A stretch of DNA of 64,000 nt, taken from Bacteroidota bacterium (GTDB lineage Bacteria > Bacteroidota > Bacteroidia > NS11-12g > UBA9320). The stretch lies in the NCBI GenBank assembly GCA_947468275.1, contig CANIKO010000001.1:62001-126000 (forward strand), in the 5' to 3' direction. The position numbers and the translations under genes are program-made. The notes under the pieces are model-generated. The model did not search any database. It was not told where the DNA came from and saw only the letters and a list, made by a program, of their open reading frames with translations. This document shows, piece after piece, positions 56,730 to 64,000 of the stretch. Within the stretch, counting starts at the first letter, position 1. Each line of letters opens with the position of its first letter.

Positions 56730-57758
56730 GTGCAAAATAACGTACTTGACCCCAATAAAGAAAATCTTTCATCACAAGAACAGGAATTAGAAAAAGTGTT
56801 ACGCCCTTCTAATTTTAATGATTTCTCGGGGCAGGATAAGATTATGGAAAATTTGCGAGTGTTTGTTAAAGCCGCAGTTTTACGTGGCGAAGCTTTAGAT
56901 CATGTTTTGCTTCACGGCCCTCCGGGATTAGGTAAAACCACTCTTTCTAATATTATTGCCAATGAATTAAAAACTAATATCAGAGTTACCTCCGGTCCAG
57001 TAATTGAAAAACCTGGCGATTTGGCTGGCTTGCTCACCAATTTAGAAAAAGGAGATGTTCTATTTATAGATGAAATTCATCGGTTGAGTAATGTTGTGGA
57101 AGAATACCTCTATAGCGCCATGGAGGATTATAAAATTGATATAATGATTGACACTGGCCCCAATGCCAGGTCGGTTCAAATTAGTTTAAATCCGTTTACA
57201 CTTATTGGAGCCACCACCCGTTCAGGATTGCTTACTTCGCCTTTGCGGGCAAGGTTTGGTATTAATTGCCGACTGGAATATTATGATTCCAAACTTTTAC
57301 AAACCATTATAAAACGTTCCTCCAAAATTATTAATACCCCCATTGAAGATGAAGCCGCTTATGAAATAGCCCGAAGAAGCCGCGGAACCCCTCGTGTGGC
57401 TAATTCATTGCTTCGGCGTACCCGCGATTTTGCTCAGATAAAAGGCAATGGAGTTATTACTCTTGATATTGCTCGCTATTCATTAGATGCCTTGAATGTA
57501 GATAAACTGGGATTGGATGAGATGGATAATAAAATACTGGTAACCATTATTGATAAATTTAAAGGGGGCCCGGTAGGTTTAAATACGATAGCCACAGCCG
57601 TGGGTGAAGAAGGAGGAACTATTGAAGAAGTATATGAACCTTTCCTTATTCAGCAAGGATTGCTTATGCGAACTGCAAGAGGCCGTGAAGCAACGGCTTT
57701 AGCCTATGAGCATTTGGGCAGGATACGAATGAATGGAAATAATCCTTCGTTATTTTAA
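56730..57758 (+). CDS. ruvB: Holliday junction branch migration helicase RuvB
   Basis: 342-residue AAA+ motor of the RuvABC resolvasome. Walker A is [10 protein letters not shown] (about 62-71), Walker [10 protein letters not shown] (111-119), sensor 1 [10 protein letters not shown] (159-168), and the arginine-finger region is PLRARFGI. The C-terminal winged helix includes [20 protein letters not shown]. Start is GTG; the reading [20 protein letters not shown] fits the family N-terminus. A TAATTTTG box (56718-56725) ends only four bases before it, so the transcript could start at the GTG. Confidence 0.97.
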   Translation: MQNNVLDPNKENLSSQEQELEKVLRPSNFNDFSGQDKIMENLRVFVKAAVLRGEALDHVLLHGPPGLGKTTLSNIIANELKTNIRVTSGPVIEKPGDLAGLLTNLEKGDVLFIDEIHRLSNVVEEYLYSAMEDYKIDIMIDTGPNARSVQISLNPFTLIGATTRSGLLTSPLRARFGINCRLEYYDSKLLQTIIKRSSKIINTPIEDEAAYEIARRSRGTPRVANSLLRRTRDFAQIKGNGVITLDIARYSLDALNVDKLGLDEMDNKILVTIIDKFKGGPVGLNTIATAVGEEGGTIEEVYEPFLIQQGLLMRTARGREATALAYEHLGRIRMNGNNPSLF

Positions 57759-57766
57759 TTTTTTTA

Positions 57767-57796
57767 ATCCATCAGATAAATCTGACGGCAATGGAT
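57767..57796. repeat. Short palindromic repeat related to the one in nnr
   Basis: The minus strand reads ATCCATTGCCG, then TCAGATTTATCTGA (a 6-bp palindrome with TT centre), then TGGAT. The first eleven bases equal the lead of the repeat inside nnr (TCCATTGCCGT), although the palindromic core is different. Confidence 0.6.
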
Positions 57797-57803
57797 AAAA
57801 TAA

Positions 57804-57836
57804 AAAGCCCCAAGATTTTTAAAATCTTGGGGCTTT
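57804..57836. terminator. Bidirectional intrinsic terminator between ruvB and the FKBP gene
   Basis: AAAGCCCCAAGATTTT and AAAATCTTGGGGCTTT form a 16-bp perfect stem with a one-base centre, 46 bases after ruvB and 18 bases before the convergent FKBP stop. Confidence 0.88.
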
Positions 57837-57854
57837 AAAGTATAAATTTTTAAG

Positions 57855-58538
57855 TTATTCTATTCCTAATAGTTCTACTTCAAATATCAAAAGGCTTCCT
57901 CCCGGAATTCCTTGAGTTCCTTGTGGACCATAAGCCAATTCAGAAGGAATATAAAGTTCCCATTTAGAACCAACCTGCATTAATTGTAAAGCTTCTGTCC
58001 AGCCACGAATTACCTGACCTACTCCAAAAACTGCAGGTTCGCCGCGATCAACTGAGCTATCAAATATTTTACCATCCAATAGTTTTCCCGTATAATGTAC
58101 TTTTACTTTTTGCTCTAAGGTAGGTTTAGAACCTGTACCTGGTTTGATGATTTTGTATTGCAAACCTGATTCGGTTGTCACTACTCCTGGAGCAGTTTTG
58201 TTCTTTTCAAAAAAGGTGGCGCAAAGTTTTTCCGTTTCCGATGATTTCTTTTTCATTTCTGCCATAGCTGCTGCTTGCAACACTGAATTTGAAAGTTCTT
58301 TAGACATAATAAGTGAATCGCCTGTAATGGCTCTTTGCATCGCTGCATTCATCACTTTATAATTGATTTCTGAAAATCCCCCGTTTTTTAAATCCGTACC
58401 AATTAATGAGCCTAAAGCGTAGCTTATAGAATCTAATTTGGTTTTTATTTTAGGATTTTCAACTGTACCTTTTTGTGCATTACTTGTGAAAGTAAATGCA
58501 AATAAGGCGATGATTAAAATTAATTTAGCTTTACTCAT
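57855..58538 (-). CDS. FKBP-type peptidyl-prolyl isomerase, exported
   Basis: 227 residues. Signal peptide at 1-21 (ALFAFTFTSNAQ). An FKBP N-terminal dimerisation-type region (about 30-110: LDSISYALGSLIGTDLKNGG) is followed by a C-terminal FKBP domain (about 125-227: VKVHYTGKLLDGKIFDSSVD, VIRGWTEALQLMQVGSKWEL, YIPSELAYGPQG). The FKBP active-site aromatic residues are present, so isomerase activity is expected, helping fold periplasmic or outer-membrane proteins. It follows a close paralogue by 52 bases. Confidence 0.92.
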   Translation of the reverse strand: MSKAKLILIIALFAFTFTSNAQKGTVENPKIKTKLDSISYALGSLIGTDLKNGGFSEINYKVMNAAMQRAITGDSLIMSKELSNSVLQAAAMAEMKKKSSETEKLCATFFEKNKTAPGVVTTESGLQYKIIKPGTGSKPTLEQKVKVHYTGKLLDGKIFDSSVDRGEPAVFGVGQVIRGWTEALQLMQVGSKWELYIPSELAYGPQGTQGIPGGSLLIFEVELLGIE

Positions 58539-58590
58539 TATTGTAATTTTAATATTTGTAAGTGCTTGATTTTAATAAAATCAAGAAAAA

Positions 58591-59289
58591 TTATTTTTCT
58601 ATTCCTAAAAGTTCTACTTCAAAAATAAGTACACTTCCTCCAGGAATACCTTGGTTGCCTTGCTCACCGTAAGCAAGTGCAGAAGGAATGTACAATTCCC
58701 ATTTTGAACCCACAGGCATAAGTTTTAACGCTTCAGTCCATCCTGGAATAACTTGATTTACTTTAAATATAGCAGGTTCGCCGCGTTGAACAGAACTGTC
58801 AAATACTTTACCATCCAATAATTTTCCAGTATAGTCAACTTTCACTTTTTGTGTATCTGTAGCTAAAGCACCAGTACCCGCTTTAATGATTTTATATTGC
58901 AAGCCTGATGAAGTAGTGATAACTCCTGCAGCAGTTTTATTCTTTGTTAAGAAATCAGCTCCAGTTTTTGCGTTGTCGCCAGTTTTCTTTTTCATTTGCT
59001 CTTGAGCAAAAGCTTGTAAAATACCACTAGCTTTCATTTTATCCATCAACATTGTATCACCATTCAAAGCGCGTTGCATAGCTGCATTCATAACTTCATA
59101 GTTAAATTCTTCAAATCCTCCAGTTTTTAAATCTTCTCCAATTAATGAACCCAATGCATAACTTACGCTGTCGGTTCTTGATTTAAGGGATGGGTTTTCT
59201 GGTGATTTTGAGCCTGAGGCTCCTTTTTTACATGATACCGCACCAAAAAGGGCTACTATCATTCCTAATGTTACTAATTTCAGTTTCAT
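58591..59289 (-). CDS. FKBP-type peptidyl-prolyl isomerase, lipoprotein
   Basis: 232 residues, paralogous to the neighbouring FKBP gene. The N-terminus has a lipobox (ALFGAVSCKKG, Cys at about residue 20), so it is likely lipid-anchored. The N-terminal domain (DSVSYALGSLIGEDLKTGGF) and FKBP domain (VKVDYTGKLLDGKVFDSSVQ, VIPGWTEALKLMPVGSKWEL) match closely. The pair is a tandem duplication with one soluble and one anchored copy. Confidence 0.92.
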   Translation of the reverse strand: MKLKLVTLGMIVALFGAVSCKKGASGSKSPENPSLKSRTDSVSYALGSLIGEDLKTGGFEEFNYEVMNAAMQRALNGDTMLMDKMKASGILQAFAQEQMKKKTGDNAKTGADFLTKNKTAAGVITTSSGLQYKIIKAGTGALATDTQKVKVDYTGKLLDGKVFDSSVQRGEPAIFKVNQVIPGWTEALKLMPVGSKWELYIPSALAYGEQGNQGIPGGSVLIFEVELLGIEK

Positions 59290-59317
59290 TTTTATTTATA
59301 TTTAATTTTTTTTTATT

Positions 59318-60934
59318 TTAAACGGTAACAGAAGAATTATACAATTCTACTCTGCGTTGCTTTACTTCTTCATTTTCTAAATAATCATCATACTCACTTG
59401 CTTTGTCAATCATTCCGTTTGCTGATATTTCAATAACCCGGGTAGCAATTGTTTGCACAATAGTATGGTCACGACTTGTAAATAATATGGTGCCTTCATA
59501 ATTTTTTAAACCATTATTTAAGGCGGTAATTGATTCCAAATCCAAGTGATTGGTAGGTTCGTCTAATATAATAAGATTTGGATTTTGAAGCATTAGTTTA
59601 GAAAGCATACATCTCACTTTTTCTCCACCCGAAAGTACTTTACATGATTTTAAAGTTTCTTCACCTGAAAAAAGCATTCGGCCTAAAAACCCGCGAATAA
59701 AGGTTTCATCTTTTTCAACTGAATATTGACGCAACCAATCAATTAGGTTCAACTCTGTTTCAAAGAAATGGTCTTTATCATTTGGTAAATAGCCTTTTGT
59801 AATTGTGATTCCGAAGTCAAAGGTTCCGCTATCCGGCTTTATTTCACCCATTATCACTCTGAAAAAATTTGTGATGGCAATGCTTTCCTTGGCTAAGAAG
59901 ACTATTTTTTCGTTTTTATAAAGGCTAAAGTTTAAATTATTGAAATAAGGTTTTAAAGTTAAGCCTTGAACATTGAGTATTTGATCACCTGCTTCACGTT
60001 CCTGTTTGAAAAATATACCTGGATATTTTCTGCTAGAGGGGTCAATCTCGTCTACATTCAGTTTTTCAAGCATTTTTTTACGACTGGTAGCTTGCTTTGA
60101 TTTCTTAACGTTAGCACTAAATCTGTCAATAAATTCTTGAAGTTCCTTTCGTTTTTCTTCGTTCTTTTTATTTAGGTCCGATTTTTGGCGTGAGGCTAAC
60201 TGACTAGCTTCGTACCAGAAAGTATAGCTTCCTCCATAAATTTTAATTTTACGAAAATCAATATCGCAAATATGGGTACACACTGAATCTAAAAAGTGCC
60301 TGTCGTGAGATACAACAATCACCACATTTTTATATTCAGCTAAAAAGTTTTCGAGCCAACTAACAGTTGCAATGTCCAAATCATTGGTAGGCTCATCCAA
60401 AATTAAAATATCGGGATTGCCAAATATTGCTTGTGCTAATAGTACCCTTACCTTTTGATTATTACTTAAATCACCCATGCGGGTATAGTGATATTCCTCC
60501 GTTACGCCTAAAGAGCCTAGTAATTCACCTGCTTCACTTTCTGCATTCCAGCCATTCATATCCGCAAATTTCTCTTCAAGGTGGCTAGCTTTTATTCCAT
60601 CTTCATCATTAAAATCTTCTTTGGCGTAGATGATGTCCTTTTCTTTCATAATGCCATACAATTCTTTATGGCCCATAATTACGGTTTCAAGTACATTGAA
60701 TTCATCAAATTCAAAGTGATCTTGTTTTAGAACAGCCATCCGTTTGCCCGGATTTATAGATATATTCCCTGATGTAGGTTCTATCTCGCTCGAAAGAATT
60801 TTTAAAAATGTTGATTTACCGGCACCGTTGGCCCCAATAACACCGTAGCAGTTTCCTTCAGTAAATTTTAGATTTACTTCATCAAACAGTACCCTTTTGC
60901 CAAATCTTAAAGATAAATCGGAAACAGTTAACAT
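59318..60934 (-). CDS. ABC-F ATPase, YbiT-like, with degenerate second nucleotide site
   Basis: 538-residue duplicated ABC protein without membrane domains, of the ABC-F class that acts on ribosomes. NBD1 has Walker A GANGAGKST (34-42), Walker B LILDEPTNDLD (177-187) and the switch His VSHDRH (H210), but its signature is LSNNQKV (156-162). NBD2 has a perfect signature LSGGEKV (434-440) and Walker B ILDEPTNHLD, but the Walker A position reads FLAKESIAITN (346-356) with no GKS/T, and the switch His is Arg (FTSRDHT, R488). Thus site 1 (Walker A of NBD1 with signature of NBD2) is intact and site 2 is lost. The linker between NBDs (ANVKKSKQATSRKKMLEKLN) is typical of YbiT/EttA relatives. Confidence 0.92.
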   Translation of the reverse strand: MLTVSDLSLRFGKRVLFDEVNLKFTEGNCYGVIGANGAGKSTFLKILSSEIEPTSGNISINPGKRMAVLKQDHFEFDEFNVLETVIMGHKELYGIMKEKDIIYAKEDFNDEDGIKASHLEEKFADMNGWNAESEAGELLGSLGVTEEYHYTRMGDLSNNQKVRVLLAQAIFGNPDILILDEPTNDLDIATVSWLENFLAEYKNVVIVVSHDRHFLDSVCTHICDIDFRKIKIYGGSYTFWYEASQLASRQKSDLNKKNEEKRKELQEFIDRFSANVKKSKQATSRKKMLEKLNVDEIDPSSRKYPGIFFKQEREAGDQILNVQGLTLKPYFNNLNFSLYKNEKIVFLAKESIAITNFFRVIMGEIKPDSGTFDFGITITKGYLPNDKDHFFETELNLIDWLRQYSVEKDETFIRGFLGRMLFSGEETLKSCKVLSGGEKVRCMLSKLMLQNPNLIILDEPTNHLDLESITALNNGLKNYEGTILFTSRDHTIVQTIATRVIEISANGMIDKASEYDDYLENEEVKQRRVELYNSSVTV

Positions 60935-61039
60935 TGATTTTTAAAAATAGGTGCAAAAATAGGATTATTAAATGAGTTTTTTAATGAAAAATTAGGACTG
61001 CGAGAATGGTTTTCTAAGTCCACGTTTTAAATCGTATGG

Positions 61040-62344
61040 TTAGGGATTTAATGCCGCTTTGTAGGTTTCGAGGCAACGTTTTCGAGCCATCTCATGGTTA
61101 ATAATTGGTTTTGGATAATTTGAAGATTCAAATTCTGGTACCCAATGTTTTATATAATTATTTTTAGGATCAAACCTTTGGGTTTGCAAATAGGGATTAA
61201 AAATGCGGAAATAAGGAGCCGCATCTACGCCGCTTCCTGCCGCCCATTGCCATCCACCATTATTACTTGCCAGCTCATAATCCAAAAGTTTTTCAGCAAA
61301 ATAGTGTTCACCCCATCTCCAGTCAATCAATAAGTGTTTGGTTAAAAAACTAGCTACTATCATTCTTACTCGGTTATGCATAAAACCAGTGGCATTGAGT
61401 TGCCGCATACCAGCATCCACAATAGGGTAGCCCGTTTGTCCAGTGCACCATTTTTTATATTGTTCGGAATTATTTATCCATTCAATCCTGTCGTATTGGG
61501 GCTTGAATGAGGCTGAAACTACTTGAGGGAAATGATAAATAATGCTCATATAAAATTCACGCCAAATCAATTCATTCAGCCATTTTTCACTAATTTCTAA
61601 AGCTTTTGCGGCTTTTTGCCGGATGCTTATTGTGCCAAAACGGAAATGTAGACTCAGTCGGCTGGTTCCTTCTACCGAAGGAATATCGCGATTGTATTCA
61701 TAGTTTTTTATAAGGTTTTGGCTGGTTTCTTTATTAGGAAATGCAATCGTGGTTGGTGAAAAACCTATTTGATGGAGAGTTATATCTTTAAGCGGAGAAG
61801 ACCTATGGAAATTACTAAAGTATTTTTCGGTCGGGTAGGGCTTTAAGTAAAAATTTGTCAGTTTGGCCTTCCATTTTTTAGAATAAGGAGTGAAAATGGT
61901 ATAGGGGGTTCCGTCCTCCTTTAGGATTTCTTCTTTTTCAAATATCACCTGATCTTTAAAGGTTTTGAAATTGATATTTTTGGTATTTAAAAAGCGTTTA
62001 ATTTCTAAATCTCTTGTTAATGCATATGGCTCATAATCGTGGTTTGTGAAAACTTCCTTAATTGGATATTCTTTGGTTATTTCTTTCCAAATTGCCAAGG
62101 GATCTCCATATTTAATCAAAAGACTAGACCCTGAATTTTCTAGCTTATTTTTAAGATTTTCAATTTCTTGATGAATAAATGTAACTCTCGCATCAGTTTT
62201 ACTAGTTAATTTATTTAAAATTGAAGTGTCAAAAATAAAAAGGCATAATACCGGATGGCCGCTTTTCAAGGCATGATAAAGCGCGGTATTATCTTCGAGT
62301 CTTAAATCACGGCGAAACCAATGAATAGATATTGTTTTATCCAT
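61040..62344 (-). CDS. phrB: Deoxyribodipyrimidine photolyase (class I CPD type)
   Basis: 434 residues. N-terminal Rossmann-like domain (HWFRRDLRLEDNTALYHALK) and C-terminal FAD-binding domain (GTSRLSLHFRFGTISIRQ, IWREFYMSIIYHFP, PIVDAGMRQLNATGFMHNRV, NNGGWQWAAGSGVDAAPYFR). The last segments are those of CPD photolyases, which repair UV-induced cyclobutane dimers with blue light. It overlaps the upstream TIGR01777 gene by eight bases, so the two are co-transcribed. A CarH-type regulator stands divergent from this pair, suggesting light control. Confidence 0.95.
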   Translation of the reverse strand: MDKTISIHWFRRDLRLEDNTALYHALKSGHPVLCLFIFDTSILNKLTSKTDARVTFIHQEIENLKNKLENSGSSLLIKYGDPLAIWKEITKEYPIKEVFTNHDYEPYALTRDLEIKRFLNTKNINFKTFKDQVIFEKEEILKEDGTPYTIFTPYSKKWKAKLTNFYLKPYPTEKYFSNFHRSSPLKDITLHQIGFSPTTIAFPNKETSQNLIKNYEYNRDIPSVEGTSRLSLHFRFGTISIRQKAAKALEISEKWLNELIWREFYMSIIYHFPQVVSASFKPQYDRIEWINNSEQYKKWCTGQTGYPIVDAGMRQLNATGFMHNRVRMIVASFLTKHLLIDWRWGEHYFAEKLLDYELASNNGGWQWAAGSGVDAAPYFRIFNPYLQTQRFDPKNNYIKHWVPEFESSNYPKPIINHEMARKRCLETYKAALNP

Positions 62345-63242
62345 ATGCTAAATCAGAAACTGCGTTTTCTAAATCAGAATATTGAAATTGAAACCCTTCC
62401 TTTAAAAGTTTGGAATTTGAAACAATTGACCCTTTAATAAATAGCTCCATTTTTTTACCGTAGAGTATTTTTAATAAAGATGCGGGAACCGCCGGCAATA
62501 GAATAGGTTGCCCATTTTTAGAAGCTATAAGTTTTGTAACTTCCTTATTGGTATTCGTATTAGCTACTGCATTATAAGTTCCGGGTGATATTTTGTTGTT
62601 TAAAATATCAATAAATAAATTTATTAGATCATCTATATGAATCCAGCAAACTGGTTGTTGTCCTGATGCTAGTGGAGCGGCTATTTTATTTTTAGCCAAT
62701 GTTTTCATTTTTTTATAAAAACCTCCTTTTTGCGCCAAAACAATTCCAATCCTAATAATTGTTAGTTGTGTCTCGATTGTTTTTAAATTGGACGCAGCTA
62801 GCTCCCAATCGTGACAAACCACTGCAGCAAAATCATTGCCGCTACTGGAGTCTTCGGTTTTTATTTCATCATTTTCAAATCCATAATATCCGATGGCCGA
62901 TGCAGAAATAAAGTGCTTTGGAGGATGAGGAAATGTATCGATTATTCTTTTTAAGTAAGTGGTTGAATCGATCCTGCTGAAACTTATTTGATCCTTACCT
63001 TCTTTATTCCATTTTGTATCGACGATGCTTGCCCCAGCCAAATTTATCACAGCATAATATTCAATATGGGGTAACATATCACAAATTTGTAGTTCAGGGT
63101 TCCATTTAAAGGTTTTTGGTCGGTCGTTTACAACAGATCGGGTGAGGGTAATACAATTAAATCCCTGTTCAGAAAGATTTTTAATTAATGCCGACCCTAT
63201 TAATCCGGTAGCGCCGGTAATTAGGATATTTTTTTTAGTCAC
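62337..63242 (-). CDS. TIGR01777 family NAD(P)-binding oxidoreductase
   Basis: 301-residue short-chain dehydrogenase/epimerase-like protein. Rossmann motif GATGLIGSALIKNL near the start, INLAGASIVDTKW, SASAIGYYG with catalytic Tyr and a C-terminal DUF1731-like segment (PAVPASLLKILYGKKMELFI). Start is GTG; no ATG occurs in the right place. It overlaps the photolyase gene and shares its promoter. In many bacteria this family is encoded with photolyase and a light-responsive MerR regulator, but its substrate is not known. Confidence 0.9.
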   Translation of the reverse strand: MTKKNILITGATGLIGSALIKNLSEQGFNCITLTRSVVNDRPKTFKWNPELQICDMLPHIEYYAVINLAGASIVDTKWNKEGKDQISFSRIDSTTYLKRIIDTFPHPPKHFISASAIGYYGFENDEIKTEDSSSGNDFAAVVCHDWELAASNLKTIETQLTIIRIGIVLAQKGGFYKKMKTLAKNKIAAPLASGQQPVCWIHIDDLINLFIDILNNKISPGTYNAVANTNTNKEVTKLIASKNGQPILLPAVPASLLKILYGKKMELFIKGSIVSNSKLLKEGFQFQYSDLENAVSDLAYG

Positions 63243-63248
63243 TGAATT

Positions 63249-63279
63249 TTAAAACAATTATTGATGCCCTTTGTTTTAA
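63249..63279. promoter_or_regulatory. Candidate operator: 9-bp perfect inverted repeat in the divergent promoter region
   Basis: TTAAAACAA (63249-63257) and TTGTTTTAA (63271-63279) are separated by 13 bases, giving a 22-base centre-to-centre distance. The repeat occupies half of the 59-base space between the regulator and the oxidoreductase-photolyase pair, as expected for a MerR/CarH-type operator. Binding is inferred. Confidence 0.5.
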
Positions 63280-63301
63280 TAGATAACGTAAATTTTTTTA
63301 G

Positions 63302-64000
63302 ATGGGGGCATATTACATAAAAGATCTTGAAAGCATCACTGGAATTAAGGCTCACACTATTCGTATATGGGAGCAAAGGTATAATTTGGTAATCCCAAAA
63401 CGTACAGCAACAAACATCCGATTTTATGATGATGATGATGTTAAGTTATTGTTAAATATTGCCTTGCTTAATAAAAAAGGTTTAAAAATTTCAAAAATTG
63501 CCAACCTGTCTATTTCTGAAATTCATTCGGAAGCTTTAGAAAAATGCAAAAAAAGAAATGACAATGACGACCTGATAAATTCATTGCTTCTTGCAACATA
63601 TAATTTAAGCGAAAAAGCATTTAATAAAGTGTTTTCAAGTTATATAATGAAAGTAGGGTTTGATAATGCTATTACAAAACTTGCATTTCCTTTTTTACAA
63701 AGGTTGGGTGATTTGTGGGTTTCCAATGCTTTGCATCCTGCTTTAGAGCATTTTGCAAGCAATATTATTAAGCAGAAATTGCAAATTGCCATTCTTGGAC
63801 AATCAAAGAAAGTGAGTAATTGTAAGAAATTTATTTTGTTTCTTCCTCCAGGTGAAATGCATGAATTTGGGTTATTGTATGCTAATTACGTTCTGAGAAG
63901 TTATGGGCACGATGTTATTTATTTAGGCCAAAATGTCCCAATTACTGACTTATATAAAACGTTTGAATCTGTAAATGCTGATTATATTCTTACAGTATTT
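63302..64000 (+). CDS. MerR family regulator with B12-binding domain, CarH/LitR-like photoreceptor (3' end outside the window)
   Basis: The first 233 residues are visible, with the frame open to the window end. N-terminal MerR winged-helix domain (YYIKDLESITGIKAHTIRIW, EQRYNLVIPKRTATNIRFYD). The following helical bundle contains W139-x9-E149-H150 (LWVSNALHPALEHF), the signature of AdoCbl-dependent CarH photoreceptors, where the His is the upper cobalt ligand. The B12-binding Rossmann domain has GEMHEFG (E185, H187 as lower ligand) and YGHDVIYLGQNVPITDLY. In the dark such proteins repress as tetramers and in light dissociate. The divergent photolyase operon is the likely target. Confidence 0.9.
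   Translation, partial: MGAYYIKDLESITGIKAHTIRIWEQRYNLVIPKRTATNIRFYDDDDVKLLLNIALLNKKGLKISKIANLSISEIHSEALEKCKKRNDNDDLINSLLLATYNLSEKAFNKVFSSYIMKVGFDNAITKLAFPFLQRLGDLWVSNALHPALEHFASNIIKQKLQIAILGQSKKVSNCKKFILFLPPGEMHEFGLLYANYVLRSYGHDVIYLGQNVPITDLYKTFESVNADYILTVF

Noticed and set aside
1-64000. tRNA and rRNA genes
   Set aside because: I saw no cloverleaf with a GGTTCRAAYCC arm and no rRNA segments in the intergenic regions; a dedicated scan would be needed to be sure.

Overview
The window is an AT-rich chromosomal segment of a Bacteroidota bacterium. The evidence is TonB-dependent receptors, proteins with type IX secretion (T9SS) type A and type B C-terminal sorting domains, promoters of the TTTG-19-TAnnTTTG type, almost no Shine-Dalgarno sequences, and the characteristic str/S10/spc/alpha ribosomal gene order without tuf. 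The genus cannot be fixed from the sequence alone. Most genes are chromosomal housekeeping; accessory features lie between them.

Layout. 1-5.2 kb: a BtuB-like receptor under a cobalamin riboswitch, a small membrane-anchored protein, and a second TonB receptor of the haem/siderophore type. 5.2-12 kb: an orphan Hcp (type VI secretion tube protein), the SppA protease, and a 1241-residue T9SS surface protein built from nine similar modules. 12.8-17.8 kb: folC, a TonB/TolA-like transducer, an HU-SPOR membrane protein and an outer-membrane barrel, all on the minus strand. 17.9-20.05 kb: an accessory island with a REP-associated tyrosine transposase (RAYT), several REP-like palindromes, and a two-gene cassette (a Cys-rich secreted protein plus an 81-residue membrane protein) enclosed by about 90-bp inverted repeats. 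20.07-21.74 kb: fhs. 22.1-39.2 kb: one long ribosomal supercluster from rpsL to rplQ, including fusA, secY, infA and rpoA, with promoters before rpsL and infA and a terminator after rplQ. It includes rpmD and rpmJ, which are easy to miss because they are short.

39.3-48.7 kb: 4-hydroxyphenylpyruvate dioxygenase, a galactose-mutarotase-like protein, a large T9SS protein, an ECF sigma factor with a membrane-anchored barrel protein, a Crp/Fnr regulator, two YceI proteins and a DODA-type dioxygenase. 48.7-57.8 kb: another T9SS type B protein, the NAD(P)HX repair enzyme Nnr (carrying an in-frame palindromic repeat), the CCA-adding enzyme, a DUF1573 protein and RuvB. 57.8-64 kb: two FKBP isomerases, a YbiT-like ABC-F ATPase with one degenerate site, photolyase, a TIGR01777 oxidoreductase, and a divergent MerR-type regulator cut by the window end.

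The most interesting points are these. (1) The RAYT/REP island holds a candidate secreted peptide/immunity pair between long inverted repeats. (2) The terminal MerR regulator carries the W-x9-E-H signature of B12-dependent CarH photoreceptors, sits opposite photolyase, and shares with it a 59-bp promoter region holding a perfect 9-bp inverted repeat; this suggests light-controlled DNA repair. (3) A dispersed noncoding repeat family has boundary hairpins with compensatory base changes. (4) A short palindromic repeat is inserted in frame in nnr, with a relative downstream of ruvB.
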